Positions 6,638-14,789 of a DNA stretch of 62,710 nt are shown here, in pieces. The stretch lies in NCBI GenBank assembly GCA_904502225.1, contig CAJGDO010000005.1:1-62710 (forward strand). Reading direction: 5' to 3'. The translations under genes were made by a program, and so were the position numbers. Position 1 is the first letter of the stretch. Every line of letters starts with the position of its first letter. The notes below the pieces were generated by a model, which did not search any database, was not told where the DNA came from, and saw nothing but the letters and a program-made list of their open reading frames with translations. Source of the DNA: an uncultured Clostridia bacterium (GTDB taxonomy: Bacteria; Bacillota; Clostridia; Christensenellales; Borkfalkiaceae).

Positions 6638-7806
6638 GAGATTTTTTAAGCGACAGAGCAAAAAACATTAAGCCTTCTGGCATAAGAAAGTTTTTTGATA
6701 TAGTCAGTGAGAGAGAAGACGTTATTTCTCTCGGTGTTGGCGAGCCTGATTTTATAACCCCTTGGGACATTAGAGAGGCTGGGATTCAAACCATTAAAAA
6801 GGGATACACTCAATATACTTCTAACAAAGGTTTGCTTGCTTTAAGGCAGGAAATCGTGGGGTATTTGAAAGATAGTTATAAAGTCGAATTTTCGGCAGAC
6901 AATACAATGATTACCGTTGGTGCAAGCGAAGCGATTGACATTGCGTTAAGGGCAACCATTAACGCTGGGGACGAAGTGCTTATTCCCGACCCAAGTTATG
7001 TGTCGTATAAGCCTTGCGTTGAACTTAATGGTGGCGTTGCTGTTCCGGTTGCTTGCTCGGGCGAAAACGGGTTTAAGTTGACCAAAGAAAATTTGCAAAA
7101 AGCCATTACCAAAAAAAGTAAAATCTTGATTTTTCCTTACCCAAACAACCCAACGGGCGGGATTATGGAAAAAGAGTTTATTGAAGAAATTATACCTGTG
7201 ATTTTAGAAAACGACTTGCTTATTATAAGCGACGAGATTTACGCCGAATTAACTTACGGTGGAAAGCACGTTTCGATTGCAAGTTTTCCTCAAATGAAAG
7301 ACAGGGTGGTTTTAATAAGTGGGTTTAGTAAAGCGTTTGCTATGACAGGTTGGCGTGTTGGCTATGCTTGTGCACCAAAGCCGGTTTTAGACACAATGCT
7401 TAAAATTCACCAATATTCAATAATATGTGCACCAATTTTCTCGCAATACGCCGCTCTTGAAGGCTTGAAAAAAGGCAAGCAAAACGGTTTTTCAGACGTT
7501 CAAGAAATGTGCGAAGAATATGATAAGCGAAGAAAGTTTATGCACAAAACCTTTTTAGAAATGGGGCTAAACTGTTTTGAGCCAAAGGGTTCATTTTATA
7601 TATTCCCATCAGTTAAGGAAACAGGATTAACGGGCGAAGAGTTTGCAACAAAACTTTTAGAACAAGAAAAAGTTGCCGTCGTTCCGGGTGATGCTTTTGG
7701 GGAATTTGGCAAGTATTACGTAAGGTGTTCTTACGCTTACTCAATGCAAAACCTTGTAAAAGCAACCGAAAGAATTGCAAGATTTGTTAAAACTCTTATA
7801 AAATAA
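6634..7806 (+). CDS. PLP-dependent class I/II aminotransferase
   Basis: 390 residues, fold type I. The substrate/cofactor motifs are in order: YTSNKGLLALRQEI, the NPTGG segment (YPNNPTGGIM), SDEIYAEL, and the PLP lysine K233 in SGFSKAFAMTGWRVGY; the arginine that binds the substrate carboxylate is in YYVRCSYA. The start is GTG, sharing four bases with the Lrp gene. It most resembles aspartate/aromatic aminotransferases (PatA/AspC-like); the exact substrate is not clear from sequence. Confidence 0.9.
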   Translation: MRDFLSDRAKNIKPSGIRKFFDIVSEREDVISLGVGEPDFITPWDIREAGIQTIKKGYTQYTSNKGLLALRQEIVGYLKDSYKVEFSADNTMITVGASEAIDIALRATINAGDEVLIPDPSYVSYKPCVELNGGVAVPVACSGENGFKLTKENLQKAITKKSKILIFPYPNNPTGGIMEKEFIEEIIPVILENDLLIISDEIYAELTYGGKHVSIASFPQMKDRVVLISGFSKAFAMTGWRVGYACAPKPVLDTMLKIHQYSIICAPIFSQYAALEGLKKGKQNGFSDVQEMCEEYDKRRKFMHKTFLEMGLNCFEPKGSFYIFPSVKETGLTGEEFATKLLEQEKVAVVPGDAFGEFGKYYVRCSYAYSMQNLVKATERIARFVKTLIK

Positions 7807-7818
7807 TTAGAGGGACTT

Positions 7819-8970
7819 ATGGAAAAGATTATAATTGTTGGTGCTGGATTTTCCGGTGCAACCATTGCAAGACTTTTTGCCGAAAGCGGTAAAGAAGTTA
7901 TAGTTATTGACAAAAGAGAAAACGTGGGCGGAAACGCTTACGACTGCTGGAATAAAAATAATATTTTAGTTCAGCCATACGGACCACATATTTTTCACAC
8001 CAACTTTAAACAAGTTTTTGACTTCTTGTCTAAATTTACCGAGTGGGAAAAGTATGAACACAGAGTGCTTGCCGCAGTTAGAAAGGATAAGTTAGTTCCT
8101 GTTCCATTTAACTTAACTTCACTTTTTATGCTTTACCCAAAGGATAAGGCTGAAAGAATTGAAAAGATTTTAGTTGATGAAATTGGGCTTGACAAAAAAG
8201 TGCCAATCTTACAACTTAAAAAGCACGAAAATGCCGAAGTTAGAAAGTTTGGTGACTTTGTTTATAAGCACATTTTCTATATCTACACTATGAAACAATG
8301 GGGCTTTAAGCCAGAACAGTTGGGTTCAGAAGTTATGAACAGGGTGCCTGTTTACGTTTCAAAAGAAGATAGGTATTTTACTGATGAATTCCAATTTATG
8401 CCAAAGAACGGCTTTACCGAACTTATCAAAAATATGCTTTGCCACCCAAGAATTAAACTTAAACTTGGCGAGGACGCTAATAGGGAAATCTCTTTGACCG
8501 AAGATAAGATTTACTTTGGCGGAAAGGAACTTGAAGGCAAACTTATTTACACTGGTTGTGTGGACGAATTGTTTGATTATAAATTCGGCGTGTTGCCTTA
8601 TAGAAGTCTTAAGTTCAAGTTTGAAACTTATAAACAACCTTCTTACCAAAACGCAGCCGTTGTAAACTACACCACTTCGCACAAGTACACAAGAATTTCA
8701 GAGTTTTCTAAATTCACTTGCCCACCACAAGAAAACACGGTTATTGTAAAAGAATATGCAAAACCATTTAAGAGGGGCAAGAATATTCCATATTACCCTA
8801 TCCCTATTGAGAAAAACCATCTTCACTATCAAAAATATCGTGAAGAGGCAAGCAAGTATAAAAACCTATACTTACTTGGCAGACTTGCAAATTATAAATA
8901 TATCAATATGGACGTTGCTGTTAAAAACGCAATGGAATTGTTTGATGAGATAAACCAAGCCGAAGAATAA
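7819..8970 (+). CDS. glf: UDP-galactopyranose mutase
   Basis: 383 residues. An N-terminal FAD-binding Rossmann motif (IIIVGAGFSGATIARLFAE) and the family hallmarks NVGGNAYD, GPHIFHT, the segment YTMKQWGFKPEQLGSE and the C-terminal LGRLANYKYINMD are all present. The enzyme interconverts UDP-galactopyranose and UDP-galactofuranose in the cytoplasm, feeding cell-surface galactofuranose. It sits 12 bases after the aminotransferase and a terminator follows. A YbhN-like flippase and a glycosyltransferase lie next door, which suggests a small envelope-glycan cluster. Confidence 0.95.
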   Translation: MEKIIIVGAGFSGATIARLFAESGKEVIVIDKRENVGGNAYDCWNKNNILVQPYGPHIFHTNFKQVFDFLSKFTEWEKYEHRVLAAVRKDKLVPVPFNLTSLFMLYPKDKAERIEKILVDEIGLDKKVPILQLKKHENAEVRKFGDFVYKHIFYIYTMKQWGFKPEQLGSEVMNRVPVYVSKEDRYFTDEFQFMPKNGFTELIKNMLCHPRIKLKLGEDANREISLTEDKIYFGGKELEGKLIYTGCVDELFDYKFGVLPYRSLKFKFETYKQPSYQNAAVVNYTTSHKYTRISEFSKFTCPPQENTVIVKEYAKPFKRGKNIPYYPIPIEKNHLHYQKYREEASKYKNLYLLGRLANYKYINMDVAVKNAMELFDEINQAEE

Positions 8971-9000
8971 AAACTGCAAAAAACAATAAAATTAAACAAA

Positions 9001-9036
9001 AAAGCCACTGACTTTTTGGTCAGTGGCTTTAATTTT
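9001..9036. terminator. Intrinsic terminator after glf
   Basis: AAAGCCACTGAC-TTTTTG-GTCAGTGGCTTT followed by AATTTTTAT. It lies between convergent genes and probably serves both. Confidence 0.85.
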
Positions 9037-9046
9037 TATAAAATTA

Positions 9047-10447
9047 TTATTCTATGTTTTTTGTGTTAGCATCTGTTATTTTTTGGTAAAGTTCTTCTTC
9101 CTTTTCGGATAGAGCGGGTTGCTCTTCAACTTCCACCGTTTGAAGCCCTGTCTTTTTTGCATCGGCTTTTTTCTTTAAGGTCGCAAAGGTAAAACCAAGA
9201 ATTATTGTGCTATAAAAACTAAACAATCTCCAAACAAGCATCGCTGGGAAAGCAAGCCCTGCAAACAACACCGTTTCAAACAATAAGAAGAATGAAAGGT
9301 CGGCCGCACCAGAGTTCCCTGGGGTTGGGATAAAGGTGATTGATGCAAAAAGTATAAAGCAGATTGAGCAAATTATTATCCACTCGGTAATAAATGGAAG
9401 ACCCATATTTAAGCCAAAGCCCTTAAGCACAAAAAATGCAATAGACACGCTTGAAATATTTTCCAAAAAACTTAAAACGAACAACGCCAAGAAAAGAAGT
9501 GGTTTAGACGCAATCTTTTTAAGGCAGTGCGAGTTGTGAACAACCGTTTTAATGGTTTTTTGCAAAGTTTCTTGTGGGTTTTTGATAATGCGGAATTTTT
9601 TGCCAATTCTTATTACCAAATAAACGAGTTTAGCACCAATTCGTGGAAGCATAGAAAATAGCACAACAAGCGAAGGCACGAACAAACAACAAACCAAACC
9701 GATAATAGTTAGTGAATAAAAGGCTGGCGAGAAAATGCCGTATAAACTTGCCGGTGCGTTATAAGTGTTGCCTGCAAACATTACAAGTGATGCGATGCCC
9801 AAAATAACGAAAGCGAGTTGGTTTATAAAAAATGATGCAATCGGGATAGAAGATGCAACCCCACCGTGAACGCCGTGCTTTGAAAGGTGGTAAATTTCAA
9901 AAGGTTGCCCGCCAACTGCAAGTGGCGTCACGTTATTATAATATGTACCAATAATACCCGTTTCCATACATGTTATAAAGTGGCTTTTCCCCGTCATTGA
10001 CTTACACATCAATGCGTTTTTAGAGCCTTTGAAGAAAAAGGATAAAACAAAGGAAAGTATAGCCAAAATGAAAAACAACCAGCCCGTTCCAAAAATCTGC
10101 TTTAAGTCTGACAAAGAAGGGAAGTTTTTGTTTACAAAAAAGTCCTTATAAGCAGTAAAAGCAAGAACGCCAGCCATAAACACGATAAAAACAATGGTCG
10201 TTATTCTCTTAAAGGTTTTTTGCCTTTTGTCAATATTAGCCTCGTCTGGCTTAATACCAAAAACCTTTTCAGCAACGTCCTTTCTCTTAACGTGTTTTTT
10301 CGACTTGGACTCAACGAAGTCTGCCTTTTCAATTGGTTGGTTAAGATATTCGGTTTCAGGCACGTCAACAACAACGGGTTGGCGTGTTGTCTTGTCAATT
10401 TCTATCCTTTTAACAACCGAAGTATCTATAATTTTTTTCTTTTTCAT
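9047..10447 (-). CDS. YbhN-like (LPG synthase transmembrane-type) protein
   Basis: 466 residues from the ATG at 10447, which has AGGTG six bases upstream; an earlier in-frame start at 10468 lacks one. Residues 1-80 are a polar, charged cytoplasmic tail. About eight membrane helices follow, with the family motifs TPLAVGGQPFEIYHLSKHG and TPGNSGAADLSFFLLF near the pore region. The family (UPF0104/LPG_synthase_TM) includes the flippase half of MprF; without the catalytic domain it may move lipid-linked compounds. A Glu-rich C-terminal tail closes the protein. The substrate is unknown. Confidence 0.85.
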   Translation of the reverse strand: MKKKKIIDTSVVKRIEIDKTTRQPVVVDVPETEYLNQPIEKADFVESKSKKHVKRKDVAEKVFGIKPDEANIDKRQKTFKRITTIVFIVFMAGVLAFTAYKDFFVNKNFPSLSDLKQIFGTGWLFFILAILSFVLSFFFKGSKNALMCKSMTGKSHFITCMETGIIGTYYNNVTPLAVGGQPFEIYHLSKHGVHGGVASSIPIASFFINQLAFVILGIASLVMFAGNTYNAPASLYGIFSPAFYSLTIIGLVCCLFVPSLVVLFSMLPRIGAKLVYLVIRIGKKFRIIKNPQETLQKTIKTVVHNSHCLKKIASKPLLFLALFVLSFLENISSVSIAFFVLKGFGLNMGLPFITEWIIICSICFILFASITFIPTPGNSGAADLSFFLLFETVLFAGLAFPAMLVWRLFSFYSTIILGFTFATLKKKADAKKTGLQTVEVEEQPALSEKEEELYQKITDANTKNIE

Positions 10448-10523
10448 AATGCACCTATTATAAAGCAAAAAGTCTTAAAAGTCAAGGGAAAAAACAAATT
10501 GTCAAAATGCTTAATAAATGAAC

Positions 10524-10552
10524 TTGACATATTTTGTAATTTATATTACAAT
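10524..10552 (+). promoter_or_regulatory. Sigma-A promoter of the glycosyltransferase gene
   Basis: TTGACA (10524-10529), 17 bases, TACAAT (10547-10552), then a strong AAAGGAG at 10565-10571. Confidence 0.75.
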
Positions 10553-10591
10553 AAGCATATTAACAAAGGAGAAAAATTTTAACCATTTACG

Positions 10592-11632
10592 ATGCAAAAA
10601 AATACCGAAAAACAAAATTTCGGCACAACAAATGAGTTGATTTCCGTTATTATACCTTTATACAATAATGATAGATTTATCGGCAAGTGTGTTGAAAGTT
10701 TGTTAAACCAAACTTATGATAATTGTGAAATAATTATCGTTGACGATGCTTCAACCGATAATTCGCTTAAAATAGTTCAAGATTATGCACAAAGAGATGC
10801 ACGAGTTAAGGTTTTTTATGGCAAAAAATACAGTGGCGTTTCTGCCGTTAGAAATTGTGGGTTAGAAAACGCTTGTGGTGACTACGTGTGTTTTGTCGAT
10901 AGTGACGACTATGTTTCTAAATATTATTTGCAAAGCCTTATCACTTCGTTAAAAGACACTTGTTCGGACATAAGTTGCGTTGGCGTTGCAAAGGTTAGCG
11001 AAAAACAAAAGCAAAAACTAAACAAGCCTTTTATCGCAAACAACTATAAGGTGCAAACCTTTAATCAAATTGAAGGGTTAGAACTGCTTTTTACAGGCAG
11101 AAAAATAAGAATGAATATTTGGAACAAAATATTCAAAAGAAGTCTTTTTGTCGGCCAAAACAAAATTTGCTATAACGAAAACATTTTTCACGGTGAAGAC
11201 GTTGCGTTTTTATACGATGCTTTTTCAAGGGCGGGAAAAATTGCTTTCGTGCCAATGAAATATTATGCATACACGGCAAGGAAAGGTTCGTTAGTTCATA
11301 GCAAAATGAACAACAAAAAATTGACCTATTTATCGGCTGTGGAATATGCTGAAACAAACTGCAAAGACCAATTCCCACAAGCCTATAACCACGTTGCTGG
11401 TTGGCGGGTTGGGGTAAATTTAGAAACCCTTTATTATATGTGGCGAGACAGGTTTTTTGACCAAGATGCTTTTGAAGGAATATCCAACACTTTCAGCACC
11501 AAAATGCACTGCTTAAAGCAAGCAAAAAAACAGCATTTATCGATAAGACTTTTTGCACCGCTTGGGGCTAAAATTTTAACTTCGCTTTACAAAAAGCGTT
11601 TTAAGAAAAACTTAAAAAAACACGCAAAATAA
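10592..11632 (+). CDS. Family 2 glycosyltransferase
   Basis: 346 residues with a GT-A fold: ISVIIPLYNN (about 17-26), IIIVDDASTDNS, and the metal-binding FVDSDDYVS (about 107-115), then ENIFHGEDVAFLYDAF, the ED motif often seen in GT2 enzymes. No membrane helices. Such enzymes add sugars from nucleotide donors to surface glycans. The ATG at 10592 lies 20 bases after the only good ribosome site, and an in-frame TAA at 10580-10582 rules out an earlier start; ACG at 10589 or TTG at about 10637 are other options. The exact start is therefore uncertain. Confidence 0.88.
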   Translation: MQKNTEKQNFGTTNELISVIIPLYNNDRFIGKCVESLLNQTYDNCEIIIVDDASTDNSLKIVQDYAQRDARVKVFYGKKYSGVSAVRNCGLENACGDYVCFVDSDDYVSKYYLQSLITSLKDTCSDISCVGVAKVSEKQKQKLNKPFIANNYKVQTFNQIEGLELLFTGRKIRMNIWNKIFKRSLFVGQNKICYNENIFHGEDVAFLYDAFSRAGKIAFVPMKYYAYTARKGSLVHSKMNNKKLTYLSAVEYAETNCKDQFPQAYNHVAGWRVGVNLETLYYMWRDRFFDQDAFEGISNTFSTKMHCLKQAKKQHLSIRLFAPLGAKILTSLYKKRFKKNLKKHAK

Positions 11633-11658
11633 CACAAAAATAAGAAAAAAACAACAAA

Positions 11659-11690
11659 AAAGCCACGAATTTTCGTGGCTTTTCTTTTTT
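11659..11690. terminator. Intrinsic terminator
   Basis: AAAGCCACGAA-TT-TTCGTGGCTTT followed by TCTTTTTT, between the convergent glycosyltransferase and rplI genes. Confidence 0.85.
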
Positions 11691-11700
11691 GCATTAAATA

Positions 11701-12144
11701 TTATTCGGCAACAATTTCAACAGAGATTTTTGCACTTTCTTCTGGCGAGATTTTTACCGTTGCTGGATAAACGCCAGCACTCTTAATTGAAGAAGATAAA
11801 ACAATTTTTTTCTTATCAATTTCAAAACCGAGTTCAAAGAGTTTGTCGGCAACTTCCTTATTTGTCACACTGCCAAAGAACTTTCCGTTTGCACCCGTTT
11901 TAACCTTGATGCTAACCTTAATTCCGTCAAGTTTTTCCCTTAATTCTTTGTTGGCTTTAAGCGTTTCTTGTCTGTGGAACGCTTGAGCCTCTTTTTGTTG
12001 TTTGTTTTCGTTTAACGCTTGTGCGTCAGCAGGCTTTGCCAAACCCCTTTTAATCAAAAAGTTTTGTGCAAACCCGTCCTTTGCCTCGATTATATCACCG
12101 GCTTTACCAGAGCCTTTAACGTCTTTAATTAACACAACTTTCAT
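11701..12144 (-). CDS. rplI: 50S ribosomal protein L9
   Basis: 147 residues, the usual length. The N-terminal RNA-binding domain (MKVVLIKDVKGSGKAGDIIE, then GFAQNFLIKRGLAKPA) is joined by a long helix (about 45-75) to a C-terminal domain with GKFFGSVTNKEVADKL. L9 binds 23S rRNA near the L1 stalk and helps keep the reading frame. It is monocistronic here, away from dnaB/rpsF/rpsR, with its own promoter. Confidence 0.95.
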   Translation of the reverse strand: MKVVLIKDVKGSGKAGDIIEAKDGFAQNFLIKRGLAKPADAQALNENKQQKEAQAFHRQETLKANKELREKLDGIKVSIKVKTGANGKFFGSVTNKEVADKLFELGFEIDKKKIVLSSSIKSAGVYPATVKISPEESAKISVEIVAE

Positions 12145-12174
12145 AATTCAGCCCATCCTAAATGTTTTTTTAAT

Positions 12175-12203
12175 ATTTTAACTGTAAAAACAAAAAAAGT
12201 CAA
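12175..12203 (-). promoter_or_regulatory. Sigma-A promoter of rplI
   Basis: On the minus strand: TTGACT (12203-12198), 17 bases, TAAAAT (12180-12175). Confidence 0.7.
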
Positions 12204-12260
12204 TAGCAAAACGTATATTTACCCTAAAATAATCTCATAATAAGAGTAAAGGAGAAAAAT

Positions 12261-12413
12261 ATGTATAAAAATAGCAGTATTAAGTGCGACGTAAGACGTT
12301 GCAAACACAATGCAGATGGTTGCAATTGTGAACTTCAATCAATCAAGGTGGGTTGTTGTGATGCTACTTGCCAAGGTCAAACTTGTTGCGAAAGTTTTTG
12401 CGAAAACGAGTAA
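12261..12413 (+). CDS. DUF1540-type cysteine-rich small protein (50 aa)
   Basis: The ATG at 12261 follows AAAGGAG. The product has ten cysteines in a spaced pattern: IKCDVRRCKHNADGCNCEL, GCCDATCQGQTCC and SFC. This matches the DUF1540 domain, a probable zinc- or metal-binding fold common in Clostridia. Function is unknown. A possible sporulation-type promoter (GTATATT at 12213, CATAATAA at 12236, spacing 16) lies upstream, but it is weak. Confidence 0.8.
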   Translation: MYKNSSIKCDVRRCKHNADGCNCELQSIKVGCCDATCQGQTCCESFCENE

Positions 12414-12433
12414 AAAACTAAAAAGAAAAAGTA

Positions 12434-12465
12434 AAGAAGGTTGCTTAATTTTAAGCAACCTTCTT
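12434..12465. terminator. Bidirectional terminator
   Basis: AAGAAGGTTGCTTAA and TTAAGCAACCTTCTT form a 15-bp stem with almost no loop. It ends the DUF1540 transcript and, from the other side, the proposed minus-strand small RNA. Confidence 0.8.
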
Positions 12466-12562
12466 CTCATATATTATTCGGAATCAAAACCTTTCCATAG
12501 GCACAAAGCCTATAAAAATCAAAAACTAATCAGTCCCCAAACTGAAAAATTCCCCTATCAAC
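12434..12562 (-). ncRNA. Candidate small RNA
   Basis: No protein gene fits here. On the minus strand a good promoter (12596-12569) points into a stretch of about 130 bases that ends at the strong terminator at 12434-12465. Inside are small hairpins: CAGT...ACTG, ATAGGC-TTTGT-GCCTAT and GGAA...TTCC. I do not recognise the family; it does not look like 6S, tmRNA, SRP or RNase P RNA. The call rests only on promoter, hairpins and terminator. Confidence 0.4.
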
Positions 12563-12568
12563 AATTAT

Positions 12569-12596
12569 ATTTTAACACAAAAACCACGCTTGTCAA
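12569..12596 (-). promoter_or_regulatory. Promoter reading away from greA
   Basis: Minus strand TTGACA (12596-12591), 16 bases, TAAAAT (12574-12569). There is no minus-strand gene before the terminator at 12465, so it should make a short untranslated RNA. The rest of the 12466-12680 interval holds nothing else I can support. Confidence 0.55.
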
Positions 12597-12681
12597 TAGG
12601 TTTTTGAAAAATTTTTTCATTTTTTGTATATAAATTAACAAAATAGGGTGTTTTTGGTGGGGGTTGAAAGCCAAAAAGCAG

Positions 12682-12710
12682 TTGACAAATTCTAATATTT
12701 GAATTATAAT
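12682..12710 (+). promoter_or_regulatory. Sigma-A promoter of greA-lysS
   Basis: TTGACA (12682-12687), 17 bases, TATAAT (12705-12710), a consensus match. The leader runs about 80 bases to a GGAGGG ribosome site. Confidence 0.85.
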
Positions 12711-12798
12711 ATATAAGTTAAAAATGAAAGTGGGTTTTTGCCACTATTTTTAAGAAAAAATTATATTAAATGTAAAACATTTAACGGAGGGCATTTTT

Positions 12799-13266
12799 AT
12801 GGCAGACGAAGTAATATTAACAAAAGAAGGTAAAGAAGAACTTGAAAAACGTTTGGAGTTTTTGAAATTAACCAAGCGTGCGGAAATTACCGAAAGAATT
12901 AAGACTGCAAGGGAATTTGGCGACCTTTCTGAAAACGCTGAATACGATGCGGCTAAAAACGAACAAGCAATGATTGAAGGTGAAATCGTTGAAATTGAAG
13001 AAAAACTTAAACACGCTGTTATCATTAAAGACGGTGCTAAAAAGGGTGTTGTTTCTCTCGGAAGCAAGGTTGATATTTTAGATGAAGAAAGTGGCGAAGT
13101 TTCAACTTATGAAATTGTCGGCACAACTGAAGCAGACGTTGAAAATAGCAGAATTTCAAACGAAAGCCCTATCGGAAACGCTCTTCTTGGCAGAAAGGCT
13201 GGGGACACTGTTTCTGTAAACGTTCCTATCGGCACAATCACCATCACGGTAAAGAAAGTATATTAA
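12799..13266 (+). CDS. greA: Transcription elongation factor GreA
   Basis: 155 residues. The N-terminal coiled coil carries the conserved acidic tip region (TAREFGDLSENAEYDAAKNE) that enters the RNA polymerase secondary channel and triggers cleavage of backtracked RNA. The C-terminal domain has VSLGSKV and SPIGNALLGRKAGDTV. It is the first gene of an operon with lysS, an order common in Firmicutes. Confidence 0.96.
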   Translation: MADEVILTKEGKEELEKRLEFLKLTKRAEITERIKTAREFGDLSENAEYDAAKNEQAMIEGEIVEIEEKLKHAVIIKDGAKKGVVSLGSKVDILDEESGEVSTYEIVGTTEADVENSRISNESPIGNALLGRKAGDTVSVNVPIGTITITVKKVY

Positions 13267-13284
13267 TTTTTTAAGGATTTTATT

Positions 13285-14787
13285 ATGGATGAAATAAAGA
13301 CTAACGCTATTATAGAAGAACAAGATTTAAGCGAAATTTTACAAATTAGGCGTGATAAGTTAGAAAACTTAAAGGCGAACGGCAAAAACCCTTTTGAAAA
13401 GGTTAAGTATGATAGAACTGCGTTCAGCCAAGACATTAAGGATAACTATGACGACTATGCTGAAAAAACAGTTGGCATTGCTGGTAGGCTTATCTCTAAA
13501 AGAATTATGGGTAAGGCGTCTTTTGCCGTTATTTTAGACGGAAAGGGAACAATCCAATCTTACCTTTCAATTAACGACTTGGGCGATGATTATTTGGCTT
13601 TTAAAGAATATGATATCGGCGACATTGTTGGTATAAAGGGTAAAGTTTTTACAACCAGAACGGGTGAAATCTCTATCCACGCTGAAAGCATTGAACTTTT
13701 GTCAAAATCACTTTTACCATTGCCAGAAAAATACCACGGCTTAAAAGATGAAGACACACGTTATCGCCAAAGGGAAATCGACCTTATTGCCAACCCAGAA
13801 GTTAAAAAGACATTCGTTGCACGTTCAAAAATCTTGTCTGCAATCAGAAGTTATCTTGACGGTGTTGGTTATTTAGAAGTTGATACCCCTGTTTTGCAAC
13901 CTTTGGAAATTGGTGCCGCTGCAAGACCATTTAAAACTCACCACAACGCTCTCGATATCGATATGTATTTGAGAATAGAAACCGAGTTATACTTAAAGCG
14001 TTTAATCGTTGGTGGTTTTGACAGGGTTTATGAAGTGGGCAGAATTTTCAGAAACGAAGGAATGGACAGGTCACATAACCCAGAGTTCACAACGGTGGAA
14101 ATGTACCAAGCGTACAGCGACTACTTGGATATGATGGACTTGATTGAAAATATGTATAAAACCATAACTGAACAAGTTTGTGGAACAACCCAAATTACCT
14201 ATCAAGGTGTTGAAATTGATATGGGCAAAAAGTGGGAAAGGCTCACTATGGTTGAAGCGGTTAAAAAATACGCAGGTGTTGACTATAACGATTGGGCAAC
14301 CGATGCTGATGCTCGTGCAGTTGCAAAGAGCAAGGGCGTTGAAGTTGAAGAAGGCGACAGTGCGACAAAGGGCCACGTTTTAATTGCGTTCTTTGATGCG
14401 TTTGTTGAAGAAAAACTTGTTCAACCAACAATTATTTACGATTACCCTGTTGAAAACTCGCCACTTGCAAAGCGTAAGCCATCAAACCCAGCGTTCACTG
14501 AAAGATTTGAATATTTTATTTATGCAAGGGAAATGGGCAATGCGTTCAGCGAACTTAACGACCCAATCGACCAAAAAGAAAGGTTTGTTAAGCAAGTTGA
14601 AGAAAAACGTGCAAAGGGCGGAAACGACGCTAAAATTGACGAGGACTTTATCACGGCGTTGGAATATGGCTTGCCACCAACAGGCGGTTTAGGTTTTGGC
14701 GTGGACAGATTGGTTATGCTCTTAACCGACAGTGCGTCTATTAGGGACGTTATCTTGTTCCCAACAATGAAACCAATTAAAAAATAA
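13285..14787 (+). CDS. lysS: Lysyl-tRNA synthetase, class II
   Basis: 500 residues, the usual length. An N-terminal OB fold for anticodon binding (about 65-150; VGIAGRLISKRIMGKASFAV) precedes the catalytic domain with motif 2 (FRNEGMDRSHNPEFTTVEMY) and motif 3 (GGLGFGVDRLVMLL). It charges tRNA-Lys with lysine in the cytoplasm. The gene lies 18 bases after greA with an AAGGA ribosome site. Confidence 0.97.
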   Translation: MDEIKTNAIIEEQDLSEILQIRRDKLENLKANGKNPFEKVKYDRTAFSQDIKDNYDDYAEKTVGIAGRLISKRIMGKASFAVILDGKGTIQSYLSINDLGDDYLAFKEYDIGDIVGIKGKVFTTRTGEISIHAESIELLSKSLLPLPEKYHGLKDEDTRYRQREIDLIANPEVKKTFVARSKILSAIRSYLDGVGYLEVDTPVLQPLEIGAAARPFKTHHNALDIDMYLRIETELYLKRLIVGGFDRVYEVGRIFRNEGMDRSHNPEFTTVEMYQAYSDYLDMMDLIENMYKTITEQVCGTTQITYQGVEIDMGKKWERLTMVEAVKKYAGVDYNDWATDADARAVAKSKGVEVEEGDSATKGHVLIAFFDAFVEEKLVQPTIIYDYPVENSPLAKRKPSNPAFTERFEYFIYAREMGNAFSELNDPIDQKERFVKQVEEKRAKGGNDAKIDEDFITALEYGLPPTGGLGFGVDRLVMLLTDSASIRDVILFPTMKPIKK

Positions 14788-14789
14788 AA

